Positions 22,723-32,950 of a stretch of 64,000 nt of DNA are shown here, one piece after another. This stretch comes from Theobroma cacao (lineage: Eukaryota; Streptophyta; Magnoliopsida; Malvales; Malvaceae), in contig NC_030855.1 in assembly GCF_000208745.1 (NCBI RefSeq), positions 1,650,728-1,714,727 of the forward strand. Reading direction: 5' to 3'. A program made the position numbers and the translations under genes. The notes under the pieces are model-generated. The model was given only the letters and a program-made list of their open reading frames with translations, was not told where the DNA came from and made no database searches. Within the stretch, counting starts at the first letter, position 1. Each line of letters begins with the position of its first letter.

Positions 22723-22911
22723 CAATTTAAACGATCCATCCATTTCCAATTTGACTTGACTTTAAAAGTCAATAACTTAAATCCGAGATGACAAGAACCT
22801 AAATAATCTTAATATCAAATCAAAATGACTCAAACCTGAAAATGACTTGAATTTTCTTCTATCCAAAATGATTGTCCATCTAATTGTCACCTCTACCTAT
22901 TATGACATTAC

Positions 22912-22912
22912 G

Positions 22913-22984
<72 letters not shown>

Positions 22985-22998
22985 TTATATATATATAT
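22912..22998. repeat. AT and GT microsatellite
   Basis: A run of alternating A/T followed by (GT)n and a second short AT run. The matching place in unit II (47077-47135) has only AT repeats, so the GT tract is specific to this copy or was lost there. Confidence 0.95.
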
Positions 22999-23897
22999 GG
23001 ATTTTCTTATCTTATGGAGTTTTGTTTTAAGTTTAAGTTTGTAAATTTTCTATTTAAAGCTTATAAGTATTTGCTAAAGATTCCATAAACTATCACATCT
23101 CTAATGCTAAAAATATTTTTGTTCTACTCGTTCAAATCATGATTTTGTTAAGTATGGATATGCGATTAGATACTATCGTGATCTATTTCAAATAGATTGT
23201 ATTAAAGCGCACACACGCATGTACACACATACACACACACACATATAAATACAAGTCACTCCAATACCACCACATTCAATTATCACATATAAAACATTTC
23301 AGTTCAAAACATTATAAGTGTAGTTAAAAAATTTTACAAAAGCAATAGCTTCATGGAATGTGTACACAAAAACAATGTCTCTAATAAATTTCCTCAAGCT
23401 ATCAATTCCAATCAAAATGTGTCACTTATCCCAAATATAAGCAACAAAACTAAAAATGGCAAGAATTAGATATTGTAGAGTAGCAACACAATTGAAGTGC
23501 CATTTTTATTCACTTAGCATACACAATTTTAAACTTTGTAAACCACACCATAGGATTTGAATCTGACTTTTCAAGTAAAGAACATAAACAACTATCAAAA
23601 AATGAAATATTCAAATGCACGTTACAACACAACTTAGGTTTAATTAATACTACGTTCACATAAAGCTGTTAAAGTGCGCACAACTAGGCTGAAATGCTAA
23701 TGGCAAAGATAAGAGGATCAAAACGATATCCGCAAAGGATTTCACCTCGGTCCTAATTTTATGACCTTTTCAACCTGAAAATAAGGAAGAAAGGATATAC
23801 ATGAAAATTAAACTTATAAGAGATGCTCCTAGATCTTACTTTTCGAGATAAAATAGAAATAATTAAAGTCCAATTTTAGTGATTACCTGTTGATCCA
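22999..23897. other. 3' flank of TNL gene 2
   Basis: No coding sequence. The part from about 23425 is nearly identical to the gene 3 flank at 58085-58557, and 23155-23460 resembles 8945-9235 next to the dead C-JID stub. A short CA-rich stretch lies at 23206-23245. The stop codon is followed by 'gatcaacag|gtaatc', which could be a donor for a 3'UTR intron. Confidence 0.45.
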
Positions 23898-24437
23898 TCA
23901 ATCGTGTCTTTTTCTTTTCTTGCTAGGCTGCTCCATTGTTGGGTCCAAGTCCTCCAAATCACTTGGAAACACTAATCGAGCCCCACACTTGTTCACCTTG
24001 GTACCAATGCCAAGGGTTTCGAATAAAATCTCGATTCCAATACAACTCCGTATCCAATCTCCGCTTCGTAAAATCTCATATTGGCCACTTTTGTGCTTCA
24101 AAATATTGTCCAAAATGTCACGATGCAAATAGCGTAGCCAAAGGTGGTCCTCGGAGATCTGGCCTGATTTGCTTTTAAAATAATACCCTGCAGTGGGTGT
24201 CCTACATGTAAAACCTTCAAAATGGATTTTAATAGTACAACTAATTTGCTCCCGCCTCCAAGCAACATTATTAGAGGCAGGCACAAGAGCACAGCACAAG
24301 GCAAATCCCATCCACTGAATATCATTTTGCAAATTGGGTATCATTACTGAACATTCCTCACTCTGGTGACTAAACCATTCAAAGATTTCACTTCCAGGTA
24401 TAACAATGTCAAATTCTTGTCTTGCATTCGCAACTGC
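23898..24437 (-). CDS. TNL gene 2, exon 6 (C-JID / post-LRR domain)
   Basis: 540 nt including the stop. Codes IPGSEIFEWFSHQSEECSVM, then IQWMGFALCCALVP: the C-JID signature, the module that contacts effectors in ROQ1- and RPP1-type TNLs. The last residues, PSKKRKRHD, form a basic cluster resembling a nuclear localisation signal. Confidence 0.9.
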   Translation of the reverse strand, partial: AVANARQEFDIVIPGSEIFEWFSHQSEECSVMIPNLQNDIQWMGFALCCALVPASNNVAWRREQISCTIKIHFEGFTCRTPTAGYYFKSKSGQISEDHLWLRYLHRDILDNILKHKSGQYEILRSGDWIRSCIGIEILFETLGIGTKVNKCGARLVFPSDLEDLDPTMEQPSKKRKRHD

Positions 24438-27400
24438 CTGCAAAACAAAACCTCGTTATTGGGTAATTAGCTTTAGATTAAATACACATTTTGTCATAGA
24501 ATTATATTGAAACTTTCAATGCCTGGAGTTTGAAATTCTTAATTAGATGCTTAGACTTTAGTTCAATTAGTCTGTTTGGACAGTTTGATTGATATTGTTA
24601 CTCAAACGGATGAAGTGATCAAAGCAACGAGTAAGAATGCATCACATGTCTAAAAAAAAACATCATTTTACTTTTTTATTTATGTAAAAATTGTTATTTC
24701 AAAAATTAAAATTAAAAAATTTAAAAAATAAAAAACTGTTTTTGTTACAAAATTTTACTTTTAAAATTAAAAATAATTTTTTTGGAAAATTCAATATATT
24801 AAAAAAAATTCCAACTTTCTTAAAAATGTTATCTTTGAAATTTAAAATAAACAAATTTTAAAATATGAAAAAAAATATAAAACAAATTATTTTTGAAATA
24901 AAAAATAAAAAATTGGGGGGAAAGAGAGAGAAGGGTAGGGGGCAAATTAGTACCAATCTAGCCAGCACGAGCTACATCGACACCTTCCCTCTATTTGCTC
25001 CCCACCCTCTTCTTCCCTATCTCCCTGATCAATTCCCCTCTTTTCTCTCTCCCTGATTTTTTTTCCTTGTTTTGTTTTTTTTTCTTAATTTGTCATTTTC
25101 CAGGTTTTAAAAATTTTCAGAATTTTTATTTAATATTAAAAATAAAAAATAAAAACAAAAAATGATGTGTCACATGTATACACTTTTTTGTTAATTATTT
25201 TTTTGTCACATCACCGGTTTAAATAACATTATTAATTAAAGATTCAAATCATTTATATTCAACGAAATTAAATTGAGTATTTAATTATTACTTTTAAAAT
25301 TTTAAGTACGAAATCGATAATTTTACTATAATTGGGATAACAAATATGTAATTAATCCATTAATTTACTATTATAAATTCTAGAAAGTGAGAGTAAGAGA
25401 GCTTGAGAAATGTACCTTAAGATGTCCTTTTAGCATTCTTAATGCATTATCATTCGCAGCCAATTTGAAGCAGTTAACACCATAATAATGTATCGTATAC
25501 GATGCAGTGTAAGCTTTTGTTGGATTTGGAACTATTTCCAATGAAGCACAACCATCTAACCCTACTGCGATTATACTTGATGGAAGCTGAGGCAATGTTT
25601 CAAGCTTTTTGCAACCCCCCAGTTCGAGAAGGTAAAGCTTGGGAAGTTGACAAAGATTTGTAGGTAGGCTGACGAAATTGTTATCCTTAAGAATCAGTGT
25701 GACCAATGAGGATAAGCAACATATAGCACTAGGAAGAGCCCCTTCACAAAGATTCCTGTCGCTTATATTCAGCTCTCTTAAAGAACTCAAACTTGATAAA
25801 CGAGGTAACTTCAGAGCCATGGAATTCAGACTTTTTTTTAGAAGCATGGGATTCAAACTTGATAGCAGTACTCCGCATCCCTTCCTATATATCCACTGTA
25901 GGAAGGATGGTGGTGAATCTTCAAGTACAGAGCAGCCCGACAGATCAAGAACCTTTAGGCTGCTGAGATTTCCAACTGAAGAAGGAAGTTCTTCCATACT
26001 TGTGCCATCTAAATGGACCTCTAGCAAATGTTCCATTTTTCCGGTAATCTCTGGAAACCTTTGAAGATTCTTACAGCCTGAAAGAATCAATATTTCAAGA
26101 GATTCCATTCCAATTTTGGTTGGGAGACTCTTAAGGCTTTTGCAGTTTCTTAAATTCAAAAGTTTAAGCTTGGGCGAAAATGCGATGGATGGATGGACAT
26201 GTGCTAAGCTGGTGCAGCCTTCCAAATTCAAACTTTCGAGATTTTCCATCATTCTGAAGTCCGGTAAATTTTCAAGTTCAGAGCAACCCGAGAGATTAAG
26301 AACTTTGAGATTGCTGAGATGTCCAAATGAAGAGGTAAGTTCTTTAATACTTGTCCCATCTAAATAGAGCTCCAGCAAACATTCCATTTCCCCGGTAATT
26401 TCTGGAAACCTTCGAAGATTTGAGCAGCCTGAAAGAATAAATGTTTCAAGGGATTGCATTCTAATTTTGGTTGGGAGACTCCGAAGGCTTATGCAGTTTC
26501 TAAAATTCAAAAGTTTAAGCTTGGGTAGAAATGCGATGGATGGATGAACATGTACTAAGTTGGTACAACCTGTTAAATTCAAACTTTCCAGATTTTCGGT
26601 CGTTGTGAAGTCTGGTGTCCTGATCAGCTTTCGGGAGCCTTGGAGGTCAAGGAATTTCAGTTTATTTAAATGCTGTCGACGAAACAATAAAAGGAAAAGA
26701 ATGTTATTTTTTAATGATATTCAAATTATATGTAATTTATATGAAGCTAAGTTAAAAGGTCAACATCAAATAAAGTAATTCTTACTCTGTCTCCGTTCCA
26801 TAGTTGTTTAATGCAACTATTAGGTAGGAGAAGCGCAACAAGGTTGTCTGGTTGGAAGTCCCAAGGCAATGATTTTAAAGGACATCCAAGCCACTCAAAA
26901 AGCCGTAACTCATTAGAAAGATATATGTGATCACAAGCTTTTAGGAGACCATGAACCATGAGCAATCTTAGTTTTCTCATCTTCAAGAAGGCATCAGCCC
27001 TCAAAGTGAAAGTCTTGTACACCCTAATAAATGATAAGCAAAGGCAAAAAGACAAATGAGCTTCACAACATATTTAGAGCAATCCAACAACCAAAAAAGT
27101 TGGAGTATGTGCTCATGAACTTGAGTTTCATCTTCCACAAAAATTATTTAAGTCTTCAAATATATTGATTTCTAATGCAATCAATATATGTCTTTCGCAT
27201 TCTTATTTCTTGTCCAAATTCAATCAAAATTTAGATTCCTTTATCAAGCTCTCATGGTTTTTCCTTTTCGTATTTTGGTAGCATTAATGTACTAATAATA
27301 TATCATTGAAATTTTTAGGTAAAGTCATTCCAAATTTTTATTTTAGGAATTGGTTTAATTGATAGATGAATATTTCTTTAGTTACCTATGTATCTTTACA

Positions 27401-30400
27401 ATCTCCACAAATATTGTAACTCAGTTCTTTTATATAAAATGAAAATTAACATAATTTCTTTAAATAAATAAAACATGTTTGGCATATCCATTCCATACTA
27501 CTCAAATTGGCTACCATTTATGAAGCCCTCGGTAGGCTTAATAAGCTACCATTTGACAGTTAAAGATAATTCAGAGGAAAGAAAGAAAAAAGGAAAAAAA
27601 AAACATTCTTACTAAATAAAAATAAATTAAAAGTGTGGCATATAAAATATAAAAACTTAATTAAATAAAATAAAATATATTTAAAATTTTAATTTTTATA
27701 TAGTTAATAGAATTATATATGGATATTTAAATAAAATAAATATCAATCAATTATTAATTCCATGAAACTAATTGATAAAATGTTTAATTAATATTAATAG
27801 TTATAATGTAAATGTTTAAATTGATTTCAATTCTTTTATTTTCTTGTAAAGAAAACTAATTATGTTATTTTTACATGGTAAATGTAATATCCATGCTTAT
27901 ATGTTTATTTAAATAGTTAAAAAAAACATTTTATTTCATACCATTGCTTTTATATATAATTTCAGAAAAGAAATAAATGAAAGTTGAAAATGTGTAACAT
28001 AAAACTATTATACTTAATAAAATAAATTAAAATAGGATTACATAATACATTTGAAATGTTTATTTAATTTTGTACGTAGTATATTGTATTTTATAAGAAG
28101 TAATATAATGCATGAGAATTATATTCATTAATTAAGAATATCTCAATTTGATAAGAAAATCAATAATTAAGAATAAAATAGTTAATTTAATAGATTATAA
28201 AAAATAAATATGTGGTTTACTATTTGTATTTTTGGAATTCAGGTTTTTATAATTAATAAAGATAAAGATAAAAGGAGATATATATTTGTACCCTATAGTG
28301 TTGTTGATGACCATGCCTTCAATCGCTTCTGTACCCTAAACATCAAGAGTATCATAAGACTTTACACAAAGAAAATGGATAATTTGCCAAGTTAAGTAAA
28401 GAGTAAAATAAGTAAATAAATACATTATACTCTTTATGAAATACTAACCGAGTTTTGTGTTAGCACTTGATATACATCACTGTCCTCCGACAATCTACAT
28501 CGTTTGCCAGGTTCATCAAGAGACTTTTGTCGAACAATATTTCTTCCCATCTCTTGTAGCAAATCATGCATCCAAATTTTGTTGTATTTAACTATTACGA
28601 GAGATCTCTCTATGAGAACATCTAATCCAATATCTGGATAATACCCACAACCATCCAGTATTTTTTTTACAAAATCTCTGTCGCGCCCCTTAAAGAAATG
28701 TGCAATATCTAGAAATATATTCTTCTCTGTATCCGTTAATCCATCAAAGCTTATTTGAAGACAATTGAGAATTCTATTGTTAGGTTCACTTTTAAGTCTA
28801 TCTATGGCACTTCTCCATTGAGCTGCACCTCTACCACAAAGAAAAGAGCCCAAAACTTCAAGAGCTAATGGAAGGCCACTAGCATATTCCACAACGCTTT
28901 CGGAAAGCGATATGAAATCATCTTTCGGTCTATCACTTTTGAAAGCTTTCAAACTCAAAAGCTGTAGGGCTTCGGAGTCATCCAATGTTGTAGGCTTATA
29001 TACATCATCAACTTCGTAGGAGTGCAACAACAGATGCTCATCTCTAGATGTTATGATGATTCTGCTCCCTAAACCAAACCAATCACGCTTTTCAACCAAG
29101 CATTTGAAGTGTTGCATGTTATCCGCATCATCAATAACAACGAGAACCATTTTATGACGTAGCCTACGTCTTATAATTTCAATTCCGTCCTCAACACTAA
29201 AAAATTGGAAATCTTGTCCAGGTAATAGCAAAGAAAGAAGTTGTTTTTGTAAAGAAAGAAGTCCGGATTTCATTGCAACTTCTCGAACATCAGCAAGAAA
29301 GCATTTACCTTCAAAATAACCAGACATCTGGTTATAAACAACTCTTGCAAGAGTTGTTTTACCTATGCCACCCATTCCACAAATTCCTACAATGCGAACA
29401 TCATCTTTCCTAAAGCATATTTTGTCACGCAGCTCAACCAAACGTGAATTAATTCCAATCAAGTCATTACGAACACTGGGATATGTTTGACATAACTTTT
29501 TTGATATCACTCTAACGACATCTTGTATGAATTCCGATTCGTATCTATAAACCCAAAAGGTCAAATAAACATCATAAATCAGAAAACAAAAATTATTGTT
29601 TGATTTATATTATATTTGAATTTTATCAACACACGTTGCTGCAGGGACAAAATTTTTTATTAATATATATATTAACATCAATATATCAAAAAATTATTCA
29701 CAACATTATTTAGTTTATTTGCAATTAACATTAATTAATTTTTTTTCTTTTTTGTCCATATTAATCTTAATATTTTTGATATAACCAATTAAACTTCCTA
29801 CGAATTTATTTTTAGATATAACACATAGAAGAAGATGTAATGTAAAAAATAAAATTAGTACTTAACTATTGTTGATATTAATATACGTTTTATGGACCTC
29901 ATATCAGTAAAAAATAAAATAAATTTTAAAATTATAAATTAAACTTTTCTCTAATTAATAGGCATGTTGAGTTGGAAAAGTGAACTCATGAAAAGTGATA
30001 TTATAGTTTATCTAAATCTTCACTGATCTGAAATCTCTTACGAGAGATACTAAAAAATTAAAGTAAGCTCATGTCAAAATGGATCTCTCTCCTCTATGCT
30101 ATTATTCTTGTGTTAGACATTCTCCATTTTCATTTCTTTTGTTATTGACAATATAAAAATAATAGTAAGAAATAAATAATTTTTTAACCTATTTAGATAA
30201 ACATATAATAAGCATATTAAGTTAAGATATAAATAAAACATATAATCATATTATAATTGATTTTCAAAAAATATTATATTACCATGTCAAAAAAAAAGGT
30301 CAAACAATGTTAATGGAAGGAGGAGGTACCTATCTTTTAACTCCCATCCAGTGATACAAGATGCTTCAAGTAAAGCATCTCGCCACCTTCTTGTCTTGTC

Positions 30401-30832
30401 TTGATTATATCTTTTTTCATGTTCAGCAAAGGCTTCTTCAACGCTCCCTTCCTGTTTCCGTAGCTCACGTGGCTCGACATCATAAAAAACAGGATAGATC
30501 TCATGTCCACTCTCTTTTTTCTGTTTAAGAATCTCAACAAGTTCATCTAGACACCAACTTGAAAAAGCATACGTTTTTGAAAAAACGATGATTGAACACC
30601 ATGATCCTCCAATTGCTTTAAGGAGCTCTGGTGCGATGCTTTTGCCTTGCTCAAGCTTTGGGTCATCTCTGAAAGTGATCAATCCCTTCTCTATTAAACA
30701 AGAATATAGATGGTCTGTGAAGCCCTTGCGGGTGTCTTCACCACTAAAGCTTAAGAAAACATCATATTTCCATTGAGAAGAAGATGAAGATGATGATGGA
30801 GAGGAAGTCAAGACAATACCGTCATCTTCCAT
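23898..30832 (-). CDS. TNL gene 2: complete TIR-NB-ARC-LRR-C-JID immune receptor, 1225 aa
   Basis: Complete intracellular immune receptor. Exons on the minus strand: 30832-30330, 29544-28449, 28335-28292, 27023-26786, 26672-25416, 24437-23898. All junctions are GT-AG, and the lengths sum to 3678 nt, exactly 1226 codons including the stop. Domains: Ser-rich leader 1-20; TIR about 22-165 with catalytic-type Glu97 in WCLDEL; NB-ARC with P-loop GMGGIGKTT at 224-232 and MHD at 493-495; linker and early LRR 534-627; LRR 628-1046 with a 117-residue duplicated block; C-JID 1047-1225 ending KKRKRHD. In the family the TIR makes NAD-derived signals once NB-ARC releases ADP. The start ATG at 30832 is favoured because two dead relatives keep the same MENDG-like start; an in-frame ATG at 30901 would add 23 hydrophobic residues. 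FRGEDTR reads FSGEDTR. Ligand unknown. Confidence 0.93.
24476..25357. mobile_element. MITE-like foldback element filling intron 5 of TNL gene 2
   Basis: Left end 'gattaaatacacattttgtc' mirrors the right end (reverse complement 'gattaattacatatttgtta'). Arms also share 'gtttgaaattcttaatta' against 'gatttgaatctttaattaat'-like and 'catcacatgtctaa' against 'tgtgacacatcattttttg'-like sequence. The centre holds a pyrimidine-rich block (about 24980-25080). It makes up most of the 978-bp intron. The gene 3 intron has the same element, so it predates the duplication. Confidence 0.5.
25416..26672 (-). CDS. TNL gene 2, exon 5 (LRR)
   Basis: 1257 nt, residues 628-1046, same length as in gene 3. Repeats of the LxxLxxLxLxGCxxL type. 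Residues 647-763 and 764-880 are tandem copies of one block (both begin PDF..xENLESLNL and run to LSGCSxLE). Then a divergent segment (FLQWIYRKGC) and further LRRs to LPQLPSSIIAVGLDGCASLE, the typical closing repeat before C-JID. Confidence 0.92.
26786..27023 (-). CDS. TNL gene 2, exon 4 (linker and first LRR)
   Basis: 238 nt, phase 2 in and phase 0 out. Codes VYKTFTLRADAFLKMRKLRL, then SNELRLFEWLGCPLKSLP and CIKQLWNGDR: the usual TNL pattern of 'F.kM..LRLL' and 'LrwL.WpgyPLkSLP'. One codon shorter than the gene 3 exon (VYKT against EQNET). Confidence 0.9.
27024..28291. other. Intron 3 of TNL gene 2 (1268 bp)
   Basis: AT-rich, no gene on either strand. Closely matched by the gene 3 intron at 61698-63012, including 'ctaccatttgacag' and 'ggtaaatgtaatatccatgc' stretches. 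It splits what is usually one exon in TNL genes. Confidence 0.7.
28292..28335 (-). CDS. TNL gene 2, exon 3 (44-nt microexon)
   Basis: Acceptor 'gatgtttag' and donor GG|GTACAA enclose 44 nt coding GTEAIEGMVINNTI plus two bases. GTEAIEG is the standard start of the exon after NB-ARC in TNL genes. Without it, exons 2 and 4 do not join in frame; with it, the frame closes. Gene 3 has the same microexon. Confidence 0.85.
28449..29544 (-). CDS. TNL gene 2, exon 2 (NB-ARC)
   Basis: 1096 nt, open throughout, residues 168-533. Motifs in order: GMGGIGKTTLARV (P-loop), MVLVVIDDADN (kinase-2), GSRIIITSRDEHLL (RNBS-B), GLPLALEVLGSFLCG (GLPL), NIFLDIAHFFKG (RNBS-D type) and IWMHDLLQEMG (MHD). Ends VYQVLTQNS before donor GTTAGT in phase 0. 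Confidence 0.93.
29545..30329. other. Intron 1 of TNL gene 2 (785 bp)
   Basis: AT-rich, no coding sequence, and without the duplications seen in intron 1 of gene 1. GT at 30329-30328, AG at 29546-29545. Confidence 0.8.
30330..30832 (-). CDS. TNL gene 2, exon 1 (TIR)
   Basis: 503 nt, ends in phase 2 at GWELKD plus AG before donor GTACCT. Starts MEDDGIVLTSSP and a run of seven Ser, then KYDVFLSFSGEDTR. The Arg-to-Ser change in the otherwise conserved SFRGED motif is a plain single-codon difference from gene 1. Confidence 0.92.
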
Positions 30833-31125
30833 GAGGAGAAGCAAGATAGGAAAGGAATCAATTTGGAGAGTAAATAATGCTGGAGAGAAAATGAAAAGCA
30901 AATTGACTTGACTGTTGAAAAGCGTTCACATGAATTCCAAAAGTTTGCTTCTTCCACTATTTCAATTCCAAAGGCATTGGAATTCCAAAGCAAATAGTGT
31001 CAAGTAAAAACATGTCGCTGAATGGAATAAATGCAAAGCAAATTGACTTGACAGTTGAAAAGCGTTCACGTGAATTCCCAAATTTTGCTTCTTCGACCAT
31101 TTCAATTCCAAAGCATTGGCGTGGG
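30833..31125 (-). promoter_or_regulatory. Upstream region of TNL gene 2 with paired W-boxes and a G-box
   Basis: Two overlapping W-box cores (TTGACTTGACT, 30903-30913) lie about 70 bases before the ATG, and a second pair (TTGACTTGACA, 31043-31053) further up. A G-box CACGTG is at 31067-31072. The block 'agcaaattgacttgac' to 'tttcaattccaaag' is present twice (about 30897-30985 and 31037-31115), a local tandem duplication. W-boxes bind WRKY factors and commonly mark defence promoters; activity is inferred. Confidence 0.5.
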
Positions 31126-31320
31126 ATCTACTTTTACGCGTGGTTGTTTTTTCCATGCGGAAAAAATAAAAAATATACAAGTCACGCCTCCCCTAAAGGA
31201 GACCGTGGATCCTAAAGGAATACGACTTTGGAGGAAATATTTGAGGTAATGAGGCAAGAAATGCAAGAGATGAAGGTATGGCCAAGCTATGGCCTTTGCC
31301 TAGCTTTTGAGCTTTTATTA

Positions 31321-31425
31321 TATCAAATTAAAACATATAAACACGTATAAAAAAAATCAAATTAAAACATATAAACACGTATAAAAAAAATCAAATTAAA
31401 ACATATAAACACGTACCAAAAAAAT
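31321..31425. repeat. 35-bp tandem repeat, three copies
   Basis: 'caaattaaaacatataaaca' plus 'cgtataaaaaaaat' three times in a row. The second copy of the large duplication (about 35076-35110) has only one unit, so the expansion or contraction followed the duplication. Confidence 0.85.
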
Positions 31426-31454
31426 AAAACTATTAAATACTAAAAAATCAAATT

Positions 31455-31544
31455 ACCATTAAAACTCAAGAAAACATCATATTTTCATTGAGAAGAAGAT
31501 GAAGATGATGGAGAGGAAGTGAAGATAGTACCATCATTTTCCAT
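31455..31544 (-). pseudogene. TIR exon start remnant 1
   Basis: Reads MENDGTIFTSSPSSSSSSQ, a TGA stop at 31487-31485 where gene 2 has Trp (TGG), then KYDVFLSFNG and loss of similarity. A dead TNL 5' end, with its own W-box pair at 31630-31640 and promoter phrases upstream. Confidence 0.75.
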
Positions 31545-32008
31545 GAGGAGAGAGGGAGGAGGAGGAGGAGGAGCAGGACGGCAAAGGAAACAATTTCGAC
31601 AATAAATAATGCAATAAAATGAAAGCAAATTGACTTGACTGACTTTCCTATTTCAATTCCACAACATTGACGTGGGTACGTCTTCATCACAAAAGACCTA
31701 CTTTTACGCGTTTTTGACGTGAAGGTACTTACGGGTCAATTGGAGTGCATCTTTTTCTACATATCCTCATCTTCATCGTGGATTTTTGAGTGATGGAAGA
31801 TGAATAAGTTTGACCAAGGAAGATCGTGCAAACTGCTTTCAAATTTTTTATCGTATATTATGACAAAATTTAATATTTCATATTTGATATTAAAAAAAAA
31901 TATTTTGATACATTAATTTAATAATAATCAAAATATCTACCAAGTCTTATATTTATACATTTTGTTTAATTTAATTTTTATATTTTAAATTAAATTAAAT
32001 TAATTTTT

Positions 32009-32484
32009 TATTTTTAAAAATTACTTTAATTTAATTTCTATCGTATTCAATATTTATATTAAAATGTTGACATCAATGTTGACGTATAGCCAAAGTCACC
32101 GTAGAAAATGCGCACTCTTTGTTGGGATGGTAACATTTTCTTGACTTTTATTCTCATGATAAAGACTTATTCTTGGAAGATGTGTGTATGCCCATCTTTG
32201 AGCTTTGGAAAAATTAGGCCAAACACAAATATTTTCTTTTTGAATGNTATTTTTAAAATTACTTTAATTTAATTTCTATCGTATTCAATATTTATATTAA
32301 AATGTTGACATCAATGTTGACGTATAGCCAAAGTCACCGTAGAAAATGCGCACTCTTTGTTGGGATGGTAACATTTTCTTGACTTTTATTCTCATGATAA
32401 AGACTTATTCTTGGAAGATGTGTGTATGCCCATCTTTGAGCTTTGGAAAAATTAGGCCAAACACAAATATTTTCTTTTTGAAGG
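32009..32484. other. Duplicated sequence around a single N (likely uncollapsed contig overlap)
   Basis: About 237 bases ending 'ttctttttgaatg' before the N at 32247 are repeated almost identically after it ('atcaatgttgacgtatagcc', 'gcgcactctttgttgggatg' twice). The homologous region in copy 2 (about 35690-35925) has it once. Confidence 0.8.
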
Positions 32485-32950
32485 GCAAGACAATATTATT
32501 ACTCAAAGCTGGAGAGAGAAAATACGTAGGAGGAACTGTAAGGGCCAGTTCCTGAAAGGGAAGGTTTAAAGAGCATAGCATTGAAGCAAAAGAAAACAAC
32601 CTTACAAAAGATGCCACTCTACTAAAAAACAAACAAAATGGAGAAGGAATCAGCATGAGAAACGCATGCGGGAAGAAAAACTCAGCATGATAAACAGAGG
32701 GTTCCATAAGTAGCCCAAAGTGAAACTCATCAAAGCAGAATCGTAATGCATGGCAAAGCATTTTGAGAGTCCGTGTAGATTAGAGCAGACCCGAGAAGTG
32801 ATCAGACCTGATAATCGCAGCTTTAGCAAGACCATCAGCTAAGCTGTTAGCTTCTCTATTGACGTGGACAAAGGATAAATTTCTGATATTAGTTGAAGAG
32901 CTTCGATGGAATTAGACAAGTTCTTCATGTGCCAAGGGACTGGTTTCAAA
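32485..32950 (-). mobile_element. LINE 3' fragment with RNase H end (copy 1)
   Basis: On the minus strand a frame reads RNLSFVHVNREANSLADGLA followed by KAAIIRS at about 32895-32800. This is the C-terminal end of the LINE RNase H domain (pattern 'h..REAN..AD.LAk'). It is followed by 3' non-coding sequence to an A-rich end near 32475. Everything upstream is missing. Confidence 0.7.

Noticed and set aside
22847..23044. ORF with Tyr-Ile and Cys-Val runs
   Set aside because: Translation of an AT/GT microsatellite.
25678..26367. Plus-strand frames of 83-128 codons opposite the LRR exon
   Set aside because: Antisense shadows of the repetitive LRR coding strand; the minus frame has the LRR consensus and correct splice sites.
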